In this document: in pieces, positions 37,195 to 46,357 of the stretch | Layout: each line of letters begins with the position of its first letter | How positions within the stretch are numbered: position 1 is the stretch's first letter | Assembly (NCBI GenBank): GCA_947503345.1 | Contig: CANNCW010000006.1 | Location: 85,611 to 149,610, forward strand | From: an uncultured Kangiella sp. | GTDB lineage: Bacteria; Pseudomonadota; Gammaproteobacteria; Enterobacterales; Kangiellaceae | Length of the DNA stretch: 64,000 nt | Direction: 5' to 3' | The notes under the pieces: generated by a model | Database searches by the model: none | Told to the model about the DNA's origin: nothing | What the model saw: only the letters and a program-made list of their open reading frames with translations | Program-made: the position numbers and the translations under genes

Positions 37195-37569
37195 ATGCCA
37201 ATGCGCGTTCTAATTTTAGGTTCAATTTTATTCTTATCAGCTTGCTCAGCTAGCCAAGTTCAAAAAGCTGCCCAAATATCGCGTGGTTTAACGGGTGGTG
37301 ATCAACCTCGTTCAGCATTTTTAGAACCTTCCGTGAAAGAAGCGCTTGAACATGAGATGCGTGTTTGTCTTGATGGTAATTATAAAGATGCTGAACTTAG
37401 AGCTGAATGTATACAAATTGCCGTTGCAAAAGTAAAAGAACAGAAAGGTTTGGATGAAGACTTAGATTTAGGTGGCACAGTAACAGTTCGTGAAATCGAT
37501 GAAGATGAAATTATTGATGGAACAGAAAATAGTGAGGAAGAAGGCTCAAGTTCTGAGGACGAGCAATGA
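37195..37569 (+). CDS. Small lipoprotein with acidic C-terminus, function unknown
   Basis: A 124-residue protein from ATG 37195, chosen because it starts the lipoprotein signal MPMRVLILGSILFLSAC, with lipobox LSAC and lipid-attached Cys. The mature part is short and helical, has two further Cys (MRVCLDGN and RAECIQIA), and ends in a very acidic tail of Glu, Asp and Ser. No family recognised. A TGCTATACT extended -10 lies at 37151-37158. Its stop overlaps the dtd ATG (ATGA), so both are made from one message. Confidence 0.75.
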   Translation: MPMRVLILGSILFLSACSASQVQKAAQISRGLTGGDQPRSAFLEPSVKEALEHEMRVCLDGNYKDAELRAECIQIAVAKVKEQKGLDEDLDLGGTVTVREIDEDEIIDGTENSEEEGSSSEDEQ

Positions 37570-38003
37570 TCGGTTTGTTACAAAGAGTTACTCACTCTAG
37601 GGTAACCGTCAATGGCGAGGTAATGGGTGAAATTGGTAAAGGCTTAATGGTCTTGGTTGGCGTGGAAAAACACGACGATAAGACCACGGCAGATAAATTA
37701 TTAACCAAGCTTTTAAAGTATCGAGTATTTAGTGATGACAATGACAGAATGAATTTATCATTAAAGGATATTGAAGGCGGGTTATTATTAGTCCCTCAAT
37801 TTACCCTAGCAGCCGACACCAACTCAGGATTAAGACCGAGCTTTTCAAGTGCTGCTCCCCCAGCGATAGGCAAAGAGTTATTTGAATATCTGGTGGAAAC
37901 CGCCAAGCAACAATATGCTCATGTTGCTAGCGGTCAGTTTGGCGCCGACATGAATGTTGAGTTATTAAATGATGGGCCTGTAACGTTTAGTCTAAATGTT
38001 TAA
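37566..38003 (+). CDS. dtd: Dtd, D-aminoacyl-tRNA deacylase
   Basis: A cytoplasmic proofreading enzyme (145 residues) that hydrolyses D-amino acids from mischarged tRNA. It starts MIGLLQRVTHSRVTVNGEVMGEIGKGLMVLVGV. The active-site motif here reads PQFTLAADTNSGLRPSF, and the second signature, GPVTF, is near the C-terminus. Its start overlaps the lipoprotein gene by 4 bases. Its stop overlaps the convergent MFS-acyltransferase stop by 4 bases. Confidence 0.96.
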   Translation: MIGLLQRVTHSRVTVNGEVMGEIGKGLMVLVGVEKHDDKTTADKLLTKLLKYRVFSDDNDRMNLSLKDIEGGLLLVPQFTLAADTNSGLRPSFSSAAPPAIGKELFEYLVETAKQQYAHVASGQFGADMNVELLNDGPVTFSLNV

Positions 38004-39877
38004 GGTTTATCGTTTCTTAAAGTTTTTACCTTATCGTAAAGCATTTCTTTATTAACTTCTTCAGCTTGGATTGGTGTATCAATAACCAGCCCAACACGAG
38101 TTCGAATTCGTTTTACCCGATCAATGATTTTATTCACTTTCTTACGACTAAATAAACTATGCCATAAACCTTGTAAGGCCATTGGCACCACTGGCACAGG
38201 GCTTTTTTCGATTATCTTTTCAATGCCCGATTTGAATTCATTCATTTGACCATCGCTCGTCAGCTTTCCTTCTGGGAAAATACAAACAACTTCCCCTGCA
38301 TCTAAAGCCTGTTGGATCTGTTGCATGGATGTTTCGAGTAATTCAGGATTTTCACTACGACCAGCAATTGGAATGGCTTTAGCGGTTTTAAAAATAAAGC
38401 TGAGCACTGGGATCTGAAAAATCTTGTAGTACATAACAAAGCGCACTGGGCGACGGATATAGCCACCGATAATTAATGAGTCAACGAAACTGACATGGTT
38501 ACATACTAAGATACAGGGGCCTTTTTCAGGAATATTGTCGAGCCCTTTAACTTTTACTTTGTAAATGGTGCTGATTAATAACCATACCAAAAAGCGCATT
38601 AAAAATTCTGGAACTAGGGTAAATATATAAATGGCGACCACGGCGTTTAATATACCGGTAATAAAAATCAACTCTGGAATGGTGACACCTAGCATTAACA
38701 ATATAGCTGCCATTAAAGCCGCCACTACCATGAAGAGTGAGTTATAAATATTATTACCCGCAATGACTCGAGATAGGTAGTTGCGATCGCAACGCTCCTG
38801 CACCAAGGCGTAAAGTGGAACTATATAAAAGCCCGCAAATATGCCCACCAAAGTACAATCCAAGAGGGTACGAATAGAGCCAGCTTGGGCCATAAATTCC
38901 CAAGGACCTAATTCTCCGCTAAAACCGACTTGCGGGTTGGCAAAGTATAAGTCTAGAGCAAACCAAGTCATGCCAATGGCACCAAACGGAACCAGTCCAA
39001 GCTCGACTCGTTTACCTGATAAACGTTCACATAAAGCAGAACCTACGCCAATGCCGATGGAAAAGACGGTGAGTAATAGAATGGCTGTAAAGGCGTTACC
39101 GTCAAGACTGACTTTCGCAAAAGTATTAATTTGAGTTAAGAAAATAGTGCCATAGAACCAAAACCATGAAATGCCTAAGATTGATAAGAACACCACGCGA
39201 TTTTGCTTAGTAAATTTCAGAGTTTTCCAAGTTTGAGTAATTGGATTCCAATTAATCTTGAGATCGGGTTGTACAGCTTTGGTCATTGGAATGCGACGGC
39301 TTGATAAGTAACCAATAATAGCAATGGAGACAATGAGCACTGATAATATGGTTTTTCCTAATTCGTTGTAACCAATTAAAGCTCCACCAACAATTGTGCC
39401 TACAAGAATAGAAACGAAAGTCCCCATTTCTACCATGCCATTGCCGCCTACAAGCTCTTCTTCTTTTAAGTGCTGTGGCAATATCGAGTATTTTATGGGG
39501 CCAAAGAAGGTGGATTGCAGTCCTAGTAAAAAGAGAACGATCAACAAGAAGTAAATATTATCTAAATAGATGCCGGCAACAGCGCAAAGCATTATGGCAA
39601 TTTCAAGGATTTTAATTTTTCGGATCAACCACGATTTCTCAAATTTTTCGGCAAACTGCCCCGCGGTTGCGGAAAACAGGAAGAAAGGAACAATAAATAA
39701 ACCTGCCGCCACATTGGTCATGATTTGCGGTTCTAAAGCAATTTTTCCTGCGGAGTAATAAGTAATTAGGGTAATTAAAGCTTGCTTAAAAGTGCTGTCG
39801 TTAAAAGCACCAAGGGCTTGTGTAATAAAGTAGGAAGAAAAGAACTTTTGCTTAAATAGTTGAAATTGTGAAGCCAT
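38000..39877 (-). CDS. MFS transporter fused to a PlsC-type acyltransferase (lysophospholipid remodelling)
   Basis: A 625-residue two-domain inner-membrane protein from ATG 39877. The first 410 residues are a 12-helix major facilitator domain of the lysophospholipid flippase (LplT) type (FITQALGAFNDSTFKQALITLI). The last 200 are an acyltransferase with NHVSFVD (the NHx4D site) and FPEGKLTSDG. By family it would flip lysophospholipid inward and re-acylate it, as LplT and Aas do in E. coli, but without the AMP-binding acyl-ACP synthetase domain. Earlier in-frame starts add residues overlapping tatD; ATG 39877 is one base from the tatD end. Confidence 0.9.
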   Translation of the reverse strand: MASQFQLFKQKFFSSYFITQALGAFNDSTFKQALITLITYYSAGKIALEPQIMTNVAAGLFIVPFFLFSATAGQFAEKFEKSWLIRKIKILEIAIMLCAVAGIYLDNIYFLLIVLFLLGLQSTFFGPIKYSILPQHLKEEELVGGNGMVEMGTFVSILVGTIVGGALIGYNELGKTILSVLIVSIAIIGYLSSRRIPMTKAVQPDLKINWNPITQTWKTLKFTKQNRVVFLSILGISWFWFYGTIFLTQINTFAKVSLDGNAFTAILLLTVFSIGIGVGSALCERLSGKRVELGLVPFGAIGMTWFALDLYFANPQVGFSGELGPWEFMAQAGSIRTLLDCTLVGIFAGFYIVPLYALVQERCDRNYLSRVIAGNNIYNSLFMVVAALMAAILLMLGVTIPELIFITGILNAVVAIYIFTLVPEFLMRFLVWLLISTIYKVKVKGLDNIPEKGPCILVCNHVSFVDSLIIGGYIRRPVRFVMYYKIFQIPVLSFIFKTAKAIPIAGRSENPELLETSMQQIQQALDAGEVVCIFPEGKLTSDGQMNEFKSGIEKIIEKSPVPVVPMALQGLWHSLFSRKKVNKIIDRVKRIRTRVGLVIDTPIQAEEVNKEMLYDKVKTLRNDKP

Positions 39878-39878
39878 A

Positions 39879-40691
39879 TTATTCCTTAAGTTGTTCGTTC
39901 TTATGTGGCAAATTAAAAAACTGCTTACTGTTATGACTAGTGATTCTAGCAATATGTTCCGCAGATTGTTGGCGAATTTCAGCCAGTCGCTGTCCAATAT
40001 GGGGTAAATATTGTGGCAAATTACGGCTAGACTTTGGCTTAGGGCGCATATCGCGTGGTATTAAATAGGGTGCATCGGTTTCAATCATCAGGCGCTCATC
40101 AGGGATTAAATGAACTATATCTGCTAGAGGCTTACCGCGCCTTTCGTCACACACCCAGCCTGTGATTCCAATATATAGTCCCCGTTCTAAATAAGCCTCT
40201 AGAGCCTCTTGGCTGCCAGTAAAGCAATGAATCACAGCTTTTGGCAGTTGTCCTTTATATTGCCCAAGGATGGCTAACATGGCATCGGTGGCGTCTCTTT
40301 CATGCAGAAACAGAGGTTTTTGCAGGTTACAAGCTAAATCTAATTGCTGTTTAAAGACGTTTTTTTGAATATCTGGAGGGGAGAAGTTACGGTTGAAATC
40401 TAAGCCACACTCGCCAACCGCCACTACTTTGTCATGTGTTAACAAGCTTTCTACTGATTTAAAGTCCTCGGTTGTAAAGTCCTTAGCATCGTGAGGGTGG
40501 CATCCAGCAGTAGAAAATATTGGGTTATGTTGCTTGGTTAGCTCAAATGCTTTTAGGCTTTCTTTGGCATTGGTGCCGGTAATAATTTGGCTAGAAACAC
40601 CTACCGAGAGGGCGTCAGCAATGACCTGCTCACGATCTTTATCGAATCTTGAGTTTGTAAGGTTGACCCCAATGTCTATATAGTTACCCAT
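39879..40691 (-). CDS. tatD: TatD, metal-dependent DNase family protein
   Basis: A TIM-barrel hydrolase of 270 residues from ATG 40691. It starts GNYIDIGVNLTNSRFDKDREQV, the TatD N-terminus that replaces the HxH of other family members. Further marks are STAGCHPHDA, AVGECGLDFNRNFSPPDIQKNVF, PLFLHERDA, HCFTGS and LMIETDAPYLIP. TatD has 3'-5' exonuclease activity in E. coli and no direct part in Tat export. Here it is apart from tatABC (at 44 kb) and precedes the MFS-acyltransferase gene. A longer frame to 40781 overlaps the divergent transporter gene and is rejected. Confidence 0.93.
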   Translation of the reverse strand: MGNYIDIGVNLTNSRFDKDREQVIADALSVGVSSQIITGTNAKESLKAFELTKQHNPIFSTAGCHPHDAKDFTTEDFKSVESLLTHDKVVAVGECGLDFNRNFSPPDIQKNVFKQQLDLACNLQKPLFLHERDATDAMLAILGQYKGQLPKAVIHCFTGSQEALEAYLERGLYIGITGWVCDERRGKPLADIVHLIPDERLMIETDAPYLIPRDMRPKPKSSRNLPQYLPHIGQRLAEIRQQSAEHIARITSHNSKQFFNLPHKNEQLKE

Positions 40692-40775
40692 CACATTAAT
40701 AGATGATTTTATTAGAAATTTCTTTGTTAGATGGTATAAACTAAAACTAATAAAAACAAGGGGGAATAAGAACGC

Positions 40776-41828
40776 ATGCAAATTAGTCGCTCGACCAATG
40801 TACTATTAGCGATAGCTGCTACTTTTATTATTATTGCAGGAATGAAGGCCGCCAGTAGTTTTATCGTGCCCGTAATCCTGTCGATTTTTGTATCCATTAT
40901 TTTAAGTCCTTTGTATTTCTTTTTTGCTTCAAGCAAAGTCCCATTTACCAAAAAAGATATTCCGGACTGGCTTTCGATTACTTTAGTGGTAGTGATTGCA
41001 GGATTTATTTTCTTCGTCATTGGCAAGCTAGTAGGGAATTCAGTTCAAGAGTTTTCGAATAATCTAGACGAGTATCAAGGTGCTTTAACTACCAAGTTAC
41101 AAGGACTCATTAATTCGCTAAAACAGCTAGGTTTGCCCATCCCTGAAAATGGACTTTCCGAGAATTTCTCTCCAGGTATGATCATGAATGTTTCCACTTC
41201 AGTCCTAAATGGGCTAGGGTCATTATTAAGTAATACTTTTTTGATTATTTTTACTTCAATTTTTCTATTGATGGAAGCGAGTGTTTTTTCAGATAAATTG
41301 CATCGTGCATTCCCAACTAACGATTTAGGAAGCAGCAAAGCTAAAGATGGAACTGATCAAGTTATCGCCAAGATAAAACGCTACGCGACTATAAAATCGA
41401 TCGTAAGTTTAATGACCGGTGCATTCATATCTGCATGGCTTTGGGCATTTAATGTGGAGTATCCATTCCTTTGGGGCTTAGTAGCATTCTTATTTAATTT
41501 TATTCCAAATATTGGTTCGATTATCGCGGCGGTTCCAGCGGTGATACTAGCTTGGCTGTCGCCGGAAAGTACCTTCTATACCCCAATATTAGTAGCCATG
41601 GGTTATCTGTTGGTGAACTTTATTGTCGGTAATATTGTTGAGCCAAAATTTATGGGAAAAGGTTTAGGTTTGTCCACACTGGTTGTTTTCTTATCCTTAT
41701 TATTCTGGGGCTGGGTCTTAGGACCGGTTGGAATGTTGTTATCAGTTCCATTGACCATCATCGTCAAGATTATTCTCGATGCGAATGAAGAGACGAGATG
41801 GATAGGGATTATGCTGGGTGATAAATGA
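40776..41828 (+). CDS. AI-2E family transporter (TqsA/PerM-like membrane protein)
   Basis: An inner-membrane protein of 350 residues with about eight hydrophobic segments. The family pattern is visible: an N-terminal pair of helices (STNVLLAIAATFIIIAGMKAASSFIVPVILSIFVSIILSP), a long soluble central part, and the C-terminal signature LWGLVAFLFNFIPNIGSIIAAVPAVILA with VEPKFMGKGLGLSTLVVFLSLLFWGWVLGP. Members export small molecules, such as AI-2 in TqsA, or act as antiporters; the substrate here is unknown. It is divergent from tatD, with GGGGGA before the start. Confidence 0.9.
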   Translation: MQISRSTNVLLAIAATFIIIAGMKAASSFIVPVILSIFVSIILSPLYFFFASSKVPFTKKDIPDWLSITLVVVIAGFIFFVIGKLVGNSVQEFSNNLDEYQGALTTKLQGLINSLKQLGLPIPENGLSENFSPGMIMNVSTSVLNGLGSLLSNTFLIIFTSIFLLMEASVFSDKLHRAFPTNDLGSSKAKDGTDQVIAKIKRYATIKSIVSLMTGAFISAWLWAFNVEYPFLWGLVAFLFNFIPNIGSIIAAVPAVILAWLSPESTFYTPILVAMGYLLVNFIVGNIVEPKFMGKGLGLSTLVVFLSLLFWGWVLGPVGMLLSVPLTIIVKIILDANEETRWIGIMLGDK

Positions 41829-41978
41829 CTTTAGAGCTATTTAGCAAGCATCTTCTTTGTTAGAAGCTTATGCGTCGCACATAACGCTCTAAAGGCATTT
41901 AAGTTTAACGGCGCTACCAAGATCAATATGATTCCCAGTCAATCTGGGGATGACGTTAGTTTTAAAAGAGTATTCATT

Positions 41979-43322
41979 ATGAAAAAGTTTATCAGCTTAA
42001 TTGCATTAGTCATGGCATTCACAATTCAAGCCAAAGAGTTCGAGCAAGGCTTGGTGGTGAATAACACGCCTGAGATTTTGAACTTTAAAGAACGAGCTAA
42101 AGTGCAAAATGAAATTTTAAATGACCGTCTGGATAACTTATTACCCAAACTGATGAAAGAATCAGGTTTGGATATGTGGCTGGTTATCAATCGTGAATAT
42201 GGCGAAGATAGACTTTTTTATACGCTTGTTCCGCAACCAACTTTTGCCGCCCGTAGAACAACTTTATTAGTGTTTACATTAAAAGATGACAAGGTAGAGC
42301 GTTTTAGTGTCAGTCGATATAGCATTGGTGATGTTTATAAGACTCGATGGGATGGAGGCACTAAAGATCAACAATGGCAAAGACTGGCGGAAATTATTGG
42401 CGAATACGATCCGCAAAAAATTGGCATTAACGTTAGCCAAGATTGGGCAATAGCCGATGGTTTAAGTGAAGGCCTTTATCAACGTCTCAATCAATTTTTA
42501 CCAGAAAGGTATCAACAGCGCTTAGTTAGCTCTGAGCCAATGGTGATCCGTTGGATGGAAACACGCTCGGAACCAGAGTTAGCCTTGTATCCAAACATTG
42601 TCAAAATTGCACGCTCGGTTATTTCCGAAGCCTTCTCAACTAAAGCTATCACTCCTGGCGTAACCACTAGCGACGATCTTTCTTGGTTTATCCGCGAGCG
42701 TTTTGAAGAATTACAAATGAAGCCTTGGTTCCAGCCATATGTCACCATTCAAAGACAAGGTGATAAGAATGATCCTAAAGCACCATTCTTTGGTAAGTCT
42801 GCTAGAACCATAATGCCGGGTGACTTAATCCATACTGACGTTGGGATTTGTTATTTGGGGTTATGTACTGATACTCAAGAAGTCGGCTATGTGGCTAAGA
42901 ATGACGAGTTTGAAGTGCCAAAAGGTTTTAAAAATGCTTTAGCCAAAGGCAATCAATGGCAAGACTTATTGACAGGTTCTTATGTCACGGGAAAAACAGG
43001 CAATCAAATCCTAAAAGCGACGCAAGACAAAGCAAAACGTAAAGGCTTAATATCCAGTACCTATACGCATCCACTAGGTTTTGTAGGCCACGCCGTTGGC
43101 CCAACGATAGGGATGTGGGATAACCAAGGCCAAACGCCAATTCAAGGTGACTGGAAGCTTTTTCCAAACACTGCCTACGCGATCGAAGGCAATGTTAAAG
43201 TAAAGTTACCCGAGTGGGACAATCAATTGATCCAAATACCCTTAGAGCAGTCTGCGTATTTTGATGGTGAGAAAGTTATTTATCTAGGTGGTCGTCAAAC
43301 TGAATGGCACTTTGTGAAGTAG
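41979..43322 (+). CDS. Exported M24-family metallopeptidase (Xaa-Pro peptidase-like)
   Basis: A protein of 447 residues from ATG 41979, which begins a signal peptide (MKKFISLIALVMAFTIQA), so it is exported, unlike cytoplasmic PepP. A creatinase-like N-terminal domain (about 30-190) is followed by the pita-bread catalytic domain. Putative metal ligands are the Asp pair in IHTDVGICYLGLCTDTQE, His in GFVGHAVGP, Glu in YAIEGNV and a final Glu in PLEQSAYF. It likely trims proline-containing peptides in the periplasm. An in-frame ATG at 41928 precedes the signal and is unlikely. Confidence 0.9.
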   Translation: MKKFISLIALVMAFTIQAKEFEQGLVVNNTPEILNFKERAKVQNEILNDRLDNLLPKLMKESGLDMWLVINREYGEDRLFYTLVPQPTFAARRTTLLVFTLKDDKVERFSVSRYSIGDVYKTRWDGGTKDQQWQRLAEIIGEYDPQKIGINVSQDWAIADGLSEGLYQRLNQFLPERYQQRLVSSEPMVIRWMETRSEPELALYPNIVKIARSVISEAFSTKAITPGVTTSDDLSWFIRERFEELQMKPWFQPYVTIQRQGDKNDPKAPFFGKSARTIMPGDLIHTDVGICYLGLCTDTQEVGYVAKNDEFEVPKGFKNALAKGNQWQDLLTGSYVTGKTGNQILKATQDKAKRKGLISSTYTHPLGFVGHAVGPTIGMWDNQGQTPIQGDWKLFPNTAYAIEGNVKVKLPEWDNQLIQIPLEQSAYFDGEKVIYLGGRQTEWHFVK

Positions 43323-43376
43323 TTTTGATCTGCTTAGAGTTTGATTAGTTAAAAGCTTTGTCTGAAGATCTTAGTT

Positions 43377-43847
43377 TTATTTAAAGAAGAAAGTATATAT
43401 TGTTAATATTGCTGCGATAAAAGATATAGCTCCAAAAATATGTCCTAGCTTCAATTTTTTTAAAAGATTAATTGTGGAGGCATACTTCACGATTTCGACT
43501 CCTTGAGAATCAAACAATGGACCATTTTTTAGTGTTTTTAAATCTGAATGAGAAATAGTCCAATCATCTAATAGTTTATACGCTCGGGGGTAGTCATCTC
43601 GTATAGAGATTTGGTCCCGCTCTATAATGCTATTTAGCCATAAGTATTCCGTAGTGCTTAAGCTGTGTTGAATCCATCGATACAATGCTTCAACGGCCAT
43701 TTTTTGTTTTAGAAAAGGAAAACGCTCTTTGATAGCGGAGTCTTTGATACGATAAATAACTTTGTCAGAAGGGTTTAATTTCCATAATTCAGAGCATTGA
43801 TTAATTTGGTCTTTGATTTTTTTGCTTTGAATGTCTTTAAGGTGCAT
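43377..43847 (-). CDS. Hypothetical protein with C-terminal membrane anchor
   Basis: A 156-residue protein without a recognised domain. It is rich in Lys, Trp and Tyr, and ends in one strongly hydrophobic helix (GAISFIAAILTIYTFFF), so it may be a tail-anchored inner-membrane protein facing the cytoplasm. Its ATG lies 11 bases inside the end of the DUF4442 gene, so it is probably the last gene of the hinT-tatABC-DUF4442 run. Confidence 0.65.
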   Translation of the reverse strand: MHLKDIQSKKIKDQINQCSELWKLNPSDKVIYRIKDSAIKERFPFLKQKMAVEALYRWIQHSLSTTEYLWLNSIIERDQISIRDDYPRAYKLLDDWTISHSDLKTLKNGPLFDSQGVEIVKYASTINLLKKLKLGHIFGAISFIAAILTIYTFFFK

Positions 43848-44295
43848 TCCTTTTATCCTTTATATAAAGCGTCTTCCAAACCTTAGCAATCATATTACCT
43901 TCTGCATCTTTAATATCAACTTCAAACTTGGGTTCGATTTTATCTTCAGTTTGGAGTTGAGTTTTCCAGTCTTCTAATAATTCATTGGGTAAGTGAAACT
44001 CTGCGAAAACAGGTTTTCTACTGGCTTTGATAAATTTAATTTCTGCTTTTTTATCCCAGACTAAATAGTCTTTACCGATTTGATAATAAGCCATCAGCAT
44101 ATAGAAGGGATCGGTCATGGCGAAGAGAGAGCCACCGAAATGAGTCCCTACGGCATTTTGGTTGTACCAAGATTTTTTAAGTCGGACTTTGGCGTAGCTC
44201 CAGTCGTCACGAAACTCTAGAACTTTAATACCGGTAAAACGAAAGGGAAACCAGATATTTAGTCCAAATCGTAACTTACGCGGCGTCATCTTCAT
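43837..44295 (-). CDS. DUF4442 hotdog-fold protein (thioesterase-like)
   Basis: A 152-residue protein with the DUF4442 pattern: FPFRFTGIKVLEFRDDWSYAKVRLKKSWYNQNAVGTHFGGSLFAMTDPFYMLM, where NAVGTHFGG corresponds to the active-site loop of PaaI-like hotdog thioesterases. No substrate can be read from sequence. Its start forms an ATGA overlap with the tatC stop, so it is translated with tatABC. Confidence 0.85.
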   Translation of the reverse strand: MKMTPRKLRFGLNIWFPFRFTGIKVLEFRDDWSYAKVRLKKSWYNQNAVGTHFGGSLFAMTDPFYMLMAYYQIGKDYLVWDKKAEIKFIKASRKPVFAEFHLPNELLEDWKTQLQTEDKIEPKFEVDIKDAEGNMIAKVWKTLYIKDKRNAP

Positions 44296-45059
44296 TCGGT
44301 AACTTCTTCTTGGGGTTCATCTTTTTGGGCTGGAAAGGCTTTGCCAAATAATAATCCAACTTCAAATAATAACCACATGGGCAGCGCCAATAAAGTTTGT
44401 GAGATAACGTCTGGCGGAGTTAGTAGCATGCCAAATACAAAAGCACCGACAACTATGTAAGGACGTTTTGCTGACAATGATTCTACCGAAGAAATGCCTG
44501 ACCATATCAAAAGTAAAGTTACAATTGGAACTTGGAACGCTAAACCGAAAGCAAAGAACAGTTTTATCGAGACGTCTAAATAGCTCGTGATATCAGGCAT
44601 ATAGACAACGCCATCGGGCGCTATGCTGGGTAAGAACTGGAATAAAATCGGCAGTATGACAAAGTAAGCAAAAGCGATACCTGCATAGAATAAAAATACG
44701 CTAGAAATCAATAAAGGAAATGCAAAGCGCTTTTCTTTGGCGTATAAGCCGGGCGATACGAATGCCCACGCCTGATGCAGAATTACGGGTATGGCAATAA
44801 AAACGGCACTGACAAAAGCCAGTTTTAGTGGCGCTAAAAATGGCGATATGACTCCGGTAGCGATTTGCTTTGAATCTTCAGGTAAATTATTGGTTAATGG
44901 AATAGAAAGAATTTCATATAAGCGATTGGCGAAAACTGCAAAGACTACAAAAATTAGGCCAACCACAACGACTACTCGCAATAGTCGATCACGCAACTCA
45001 ACCAGATGCGAAATTAGTGGCATATCTTGATCTTGTTTGTTGTTTGGCTCGGCGCTCAT
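44292..45059 (-). CDS. tatC: TatC, twin-arginine translocase receptor subunit
   Basis: The six-helix inner-membrane core of the Tat system (255 residues), which binds twin-arginine signal peptides. Diagnostic pieces are LISHLVELRDRLLRVVV, HQAWAFVSPGLYAKEKRF, FAYFVILP, and LLTPPDVISQTLLALPMWLLFEVGLLFG. An ATGA overlap joins it to tatB upstream and another to the DUF4442 gene downstream. Confidence 0.96.
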   Translation of the reverse strand: MSAEPNNKQDQDMPLISHLVELRDRLLRVVVVVGLIFVVFAVFANRLYEILSIPLTNNLPEDSKQIATGVISPFLAPLKLAFVSAVFIAIPVILHQAWAFVSPGLYAKEKRFAFPLLISSVFLFYAGIAFAYFVILPILFQFLPSIAPDGVVYMPDITSYLDVSIKLFFAFGLAFQVPIVTLLLIWSGISSVESLSAKRPYIVVGAFVFGMLLTPPDVISQTLLALPMWLLFEVGLLFGKAFPAQKDEPQEEVTE

Positions 45060-45364
45060 GATTCTGAATCCGCTCTTTGCTCAGCTTGCTTAAGCGTTTC
45101 CTCAGCTTGACGCTGCAACTCTTCAAGCTCAGTACCAGCAGCTTGCTCTTTAATCATCTTCTCATGCTCAGCAACGCGCTTTTTGAGCTCTTCAATTTCT
45201 AGCTCACGATTTATTTGATGATTGAATTGGGTCATAGTGGATTTAGCTTTACCAAACCAGCGACCAACGGTGCGGGCAGCTTTGGGTAAACGCTCAGGGC
45301 CAAGCACCAAAAGGGCGATCACGAAAATGATCAGCCATTCAAAAATTCCAGTATCAAAAGGCAT
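45056..45364 (-). CDS. tatB: TatB, twin-arginine translocase subunit
   Basis: A 102-residue protein with one N-terminal helix (FEWLIIFVIALLVLGPERLPKAARTVGRW), which includes the TatB GPERLP turn. An amphipathic helix and a long charged coiled coil (INRELEIEELKKRVAEHEKMIKE) follow. Shorter than E. coli TatB (171) but of normal pattern. It passes substrates from TatC to TatA. Confidence 0.94.
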   Translation of the reverse strand: MPFDTGIFEWLIIFVIALLVLGPERLPKAARTVGRWFGKAKSTMTQFNHQINRELEIEELKKRVAEHEKMIKEQAAGTELEELQRQAEETLKQAEQRADSES

Positions 45365-45386
45365 GAATATAGGTTAATTAGAAATG

Positions 45387-45623
45387 CTAAGAACGATCTA
45401 CAGGAGACTCTTCTTTGCTTTCACTTTTAGCATCGGTAAAGTCAGCATCTTGCTTTTCTACCGCTTCAGGCTGAGTGTCGCTTTTGTCTTCATCTTTAAC
45501 CGCATCTTTGAAGTTCTTTAAAGCGCCACCTAAATCACCGCCCATGTTTTTAAGTTTTTTAGTACCGAATAACAAAACTACAATTAATAAAATGATTAAA
45601 AGTTGCCAAACACTAAAGCCCAT
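45387..45623 (-). CDS. tatA: TatA, twin-arginine translocase pore subunit
   Basis: A 78-residue protein: a helix [24 protein letters not shown], the [25 protein letters not shown] amphipathic region typical of TatA/E, and an acidic tail. First gene of tatABC, 22 bases before tatB. Confidence 0.95.
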   Translation of the reverse strand: MGFSVWQLLIILLIVVLLFGTKKLKNMGGDLGGALKNFKDAVKDEDKSDTQPEAVEKQDADFTDAKSESKEESPVDRS

Positions 45624-45647
45624 AATAAACCTCGTTATAAGAGAATC

Positions 45648-45980
45648 TTAAAAAGGTAGCGGACCGCCGCCACCTAAAATATGAATGTGAATATGAAAAA
45701 CAATTTGCCCGCCATCTTTACCAGTATTGATGATGGTTCTAAAGCCCTTTAAACCTGCATCTTTAGCGATTTCAGGAACCTTGGTCATCATATAGCCCAT
45801 TAACTCGCTATCTTCAGCAGAGACTTCCGCCAAGCTATGAATATGCTTTTTTGGGATCATCAATAAATGAACTGGCGCCTTCGGTGCTATATCTTTAAAC
45901 ACCAAGATTTTGTCATCCTCATAGACTTTGCTACTAGGGATTTCATCATTAATGATTTTGCAAAAAATACAGTCGCTCAT
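45648..45980 (-). CDS. hinT: HIT-family purine nucleoside phosphoramidase (HinT)
   Basis: A cytoplasmic 110-residue protein. It begins SDCIFCKIINDEIPSSKVYEDDKILVFKDI and ends in the histidine triad HIHIHILGG. HinT hydrolyses AMP-lysine and related phosphoramidates. It lies 24 bases before tatA on the same strand and is probably part of the same transcription unit. Confidence 0.95.
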   Translation of the reverse strand: MSDCIFCKIINDEIPSSKVYEDDKILVFKDIAPKAPVHLLMIPKKHIHSLAEVSAEDSELMGYMMTKVPEIAKDAGLKGFRTIINTGKDGGQIVFHIHIHILGGGGPLPF

Positions 45981-46063
45981 TGACGTAGCTCTTATATTGC
46001 TTTCAATTTTTTCATTGGACTCTTATTATACAGAAAACCGCTCAGAATAAATCTAAAATAACT

Positions 46064-46342
46064 ATGTATTGGCTAAGACGTTTATTGGCAATTGGTTTGC
46101 TGTTCGCTGGGATTATTGGACTTGTTTGGAGTCCACCTTATATTACAAAAGAATTGGCGGCACTAATGCTGATCATTGGCTTAGTTTGGGCGCATTTTTT
46201 ACCTGCGGGATTGAATATCGATAATGATGTTCATGCATACTCGAAAGAGCAGGCGCAAAAGCCGATTCCATTATTGCGCTCCCCAATTATGTGGGTATCA
46301 ATGCTGACTTTTGCCCTGATTTTATGGATGTTTAAAAATTAG
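46064..46342 (+). CDS. Small hydrophobic membrane protein, unknown
   Basis: A 92-residue protein with three hydrophobic stretches (about 8-22, 30-45 and 73-90): LLAIGLLFAGIIGLVW, ALMLIIGLVWAHFL and IMWVSMLTFALILWMF. No family recognised. It stands alone between the hinT and ubiB runs, pointing the opposite way; its 3' end is 15 bases from the end of ubiB. The coding bias and clean ATG support it as real. Confidence 0.65.
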   Translation: MYWLRRLLAIGLLFAGIIGLVWSPPYITKELAALMLIIGLVWAHFLPAGLNIDNDVHAYSKEQAQKPIPLLRSPIMWVSMLTFALILWMFKN

Positions 46343-46357
46343 AGGCTAATTAACGAA

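Noticed and set aside
40692..40781. A longer N-terminus for TatD
   Set aside because: The extension is hydrophobic and non-conserved and overlaps the start of the divergent transporter gene; the TatD motif begins right after ATG 40691.
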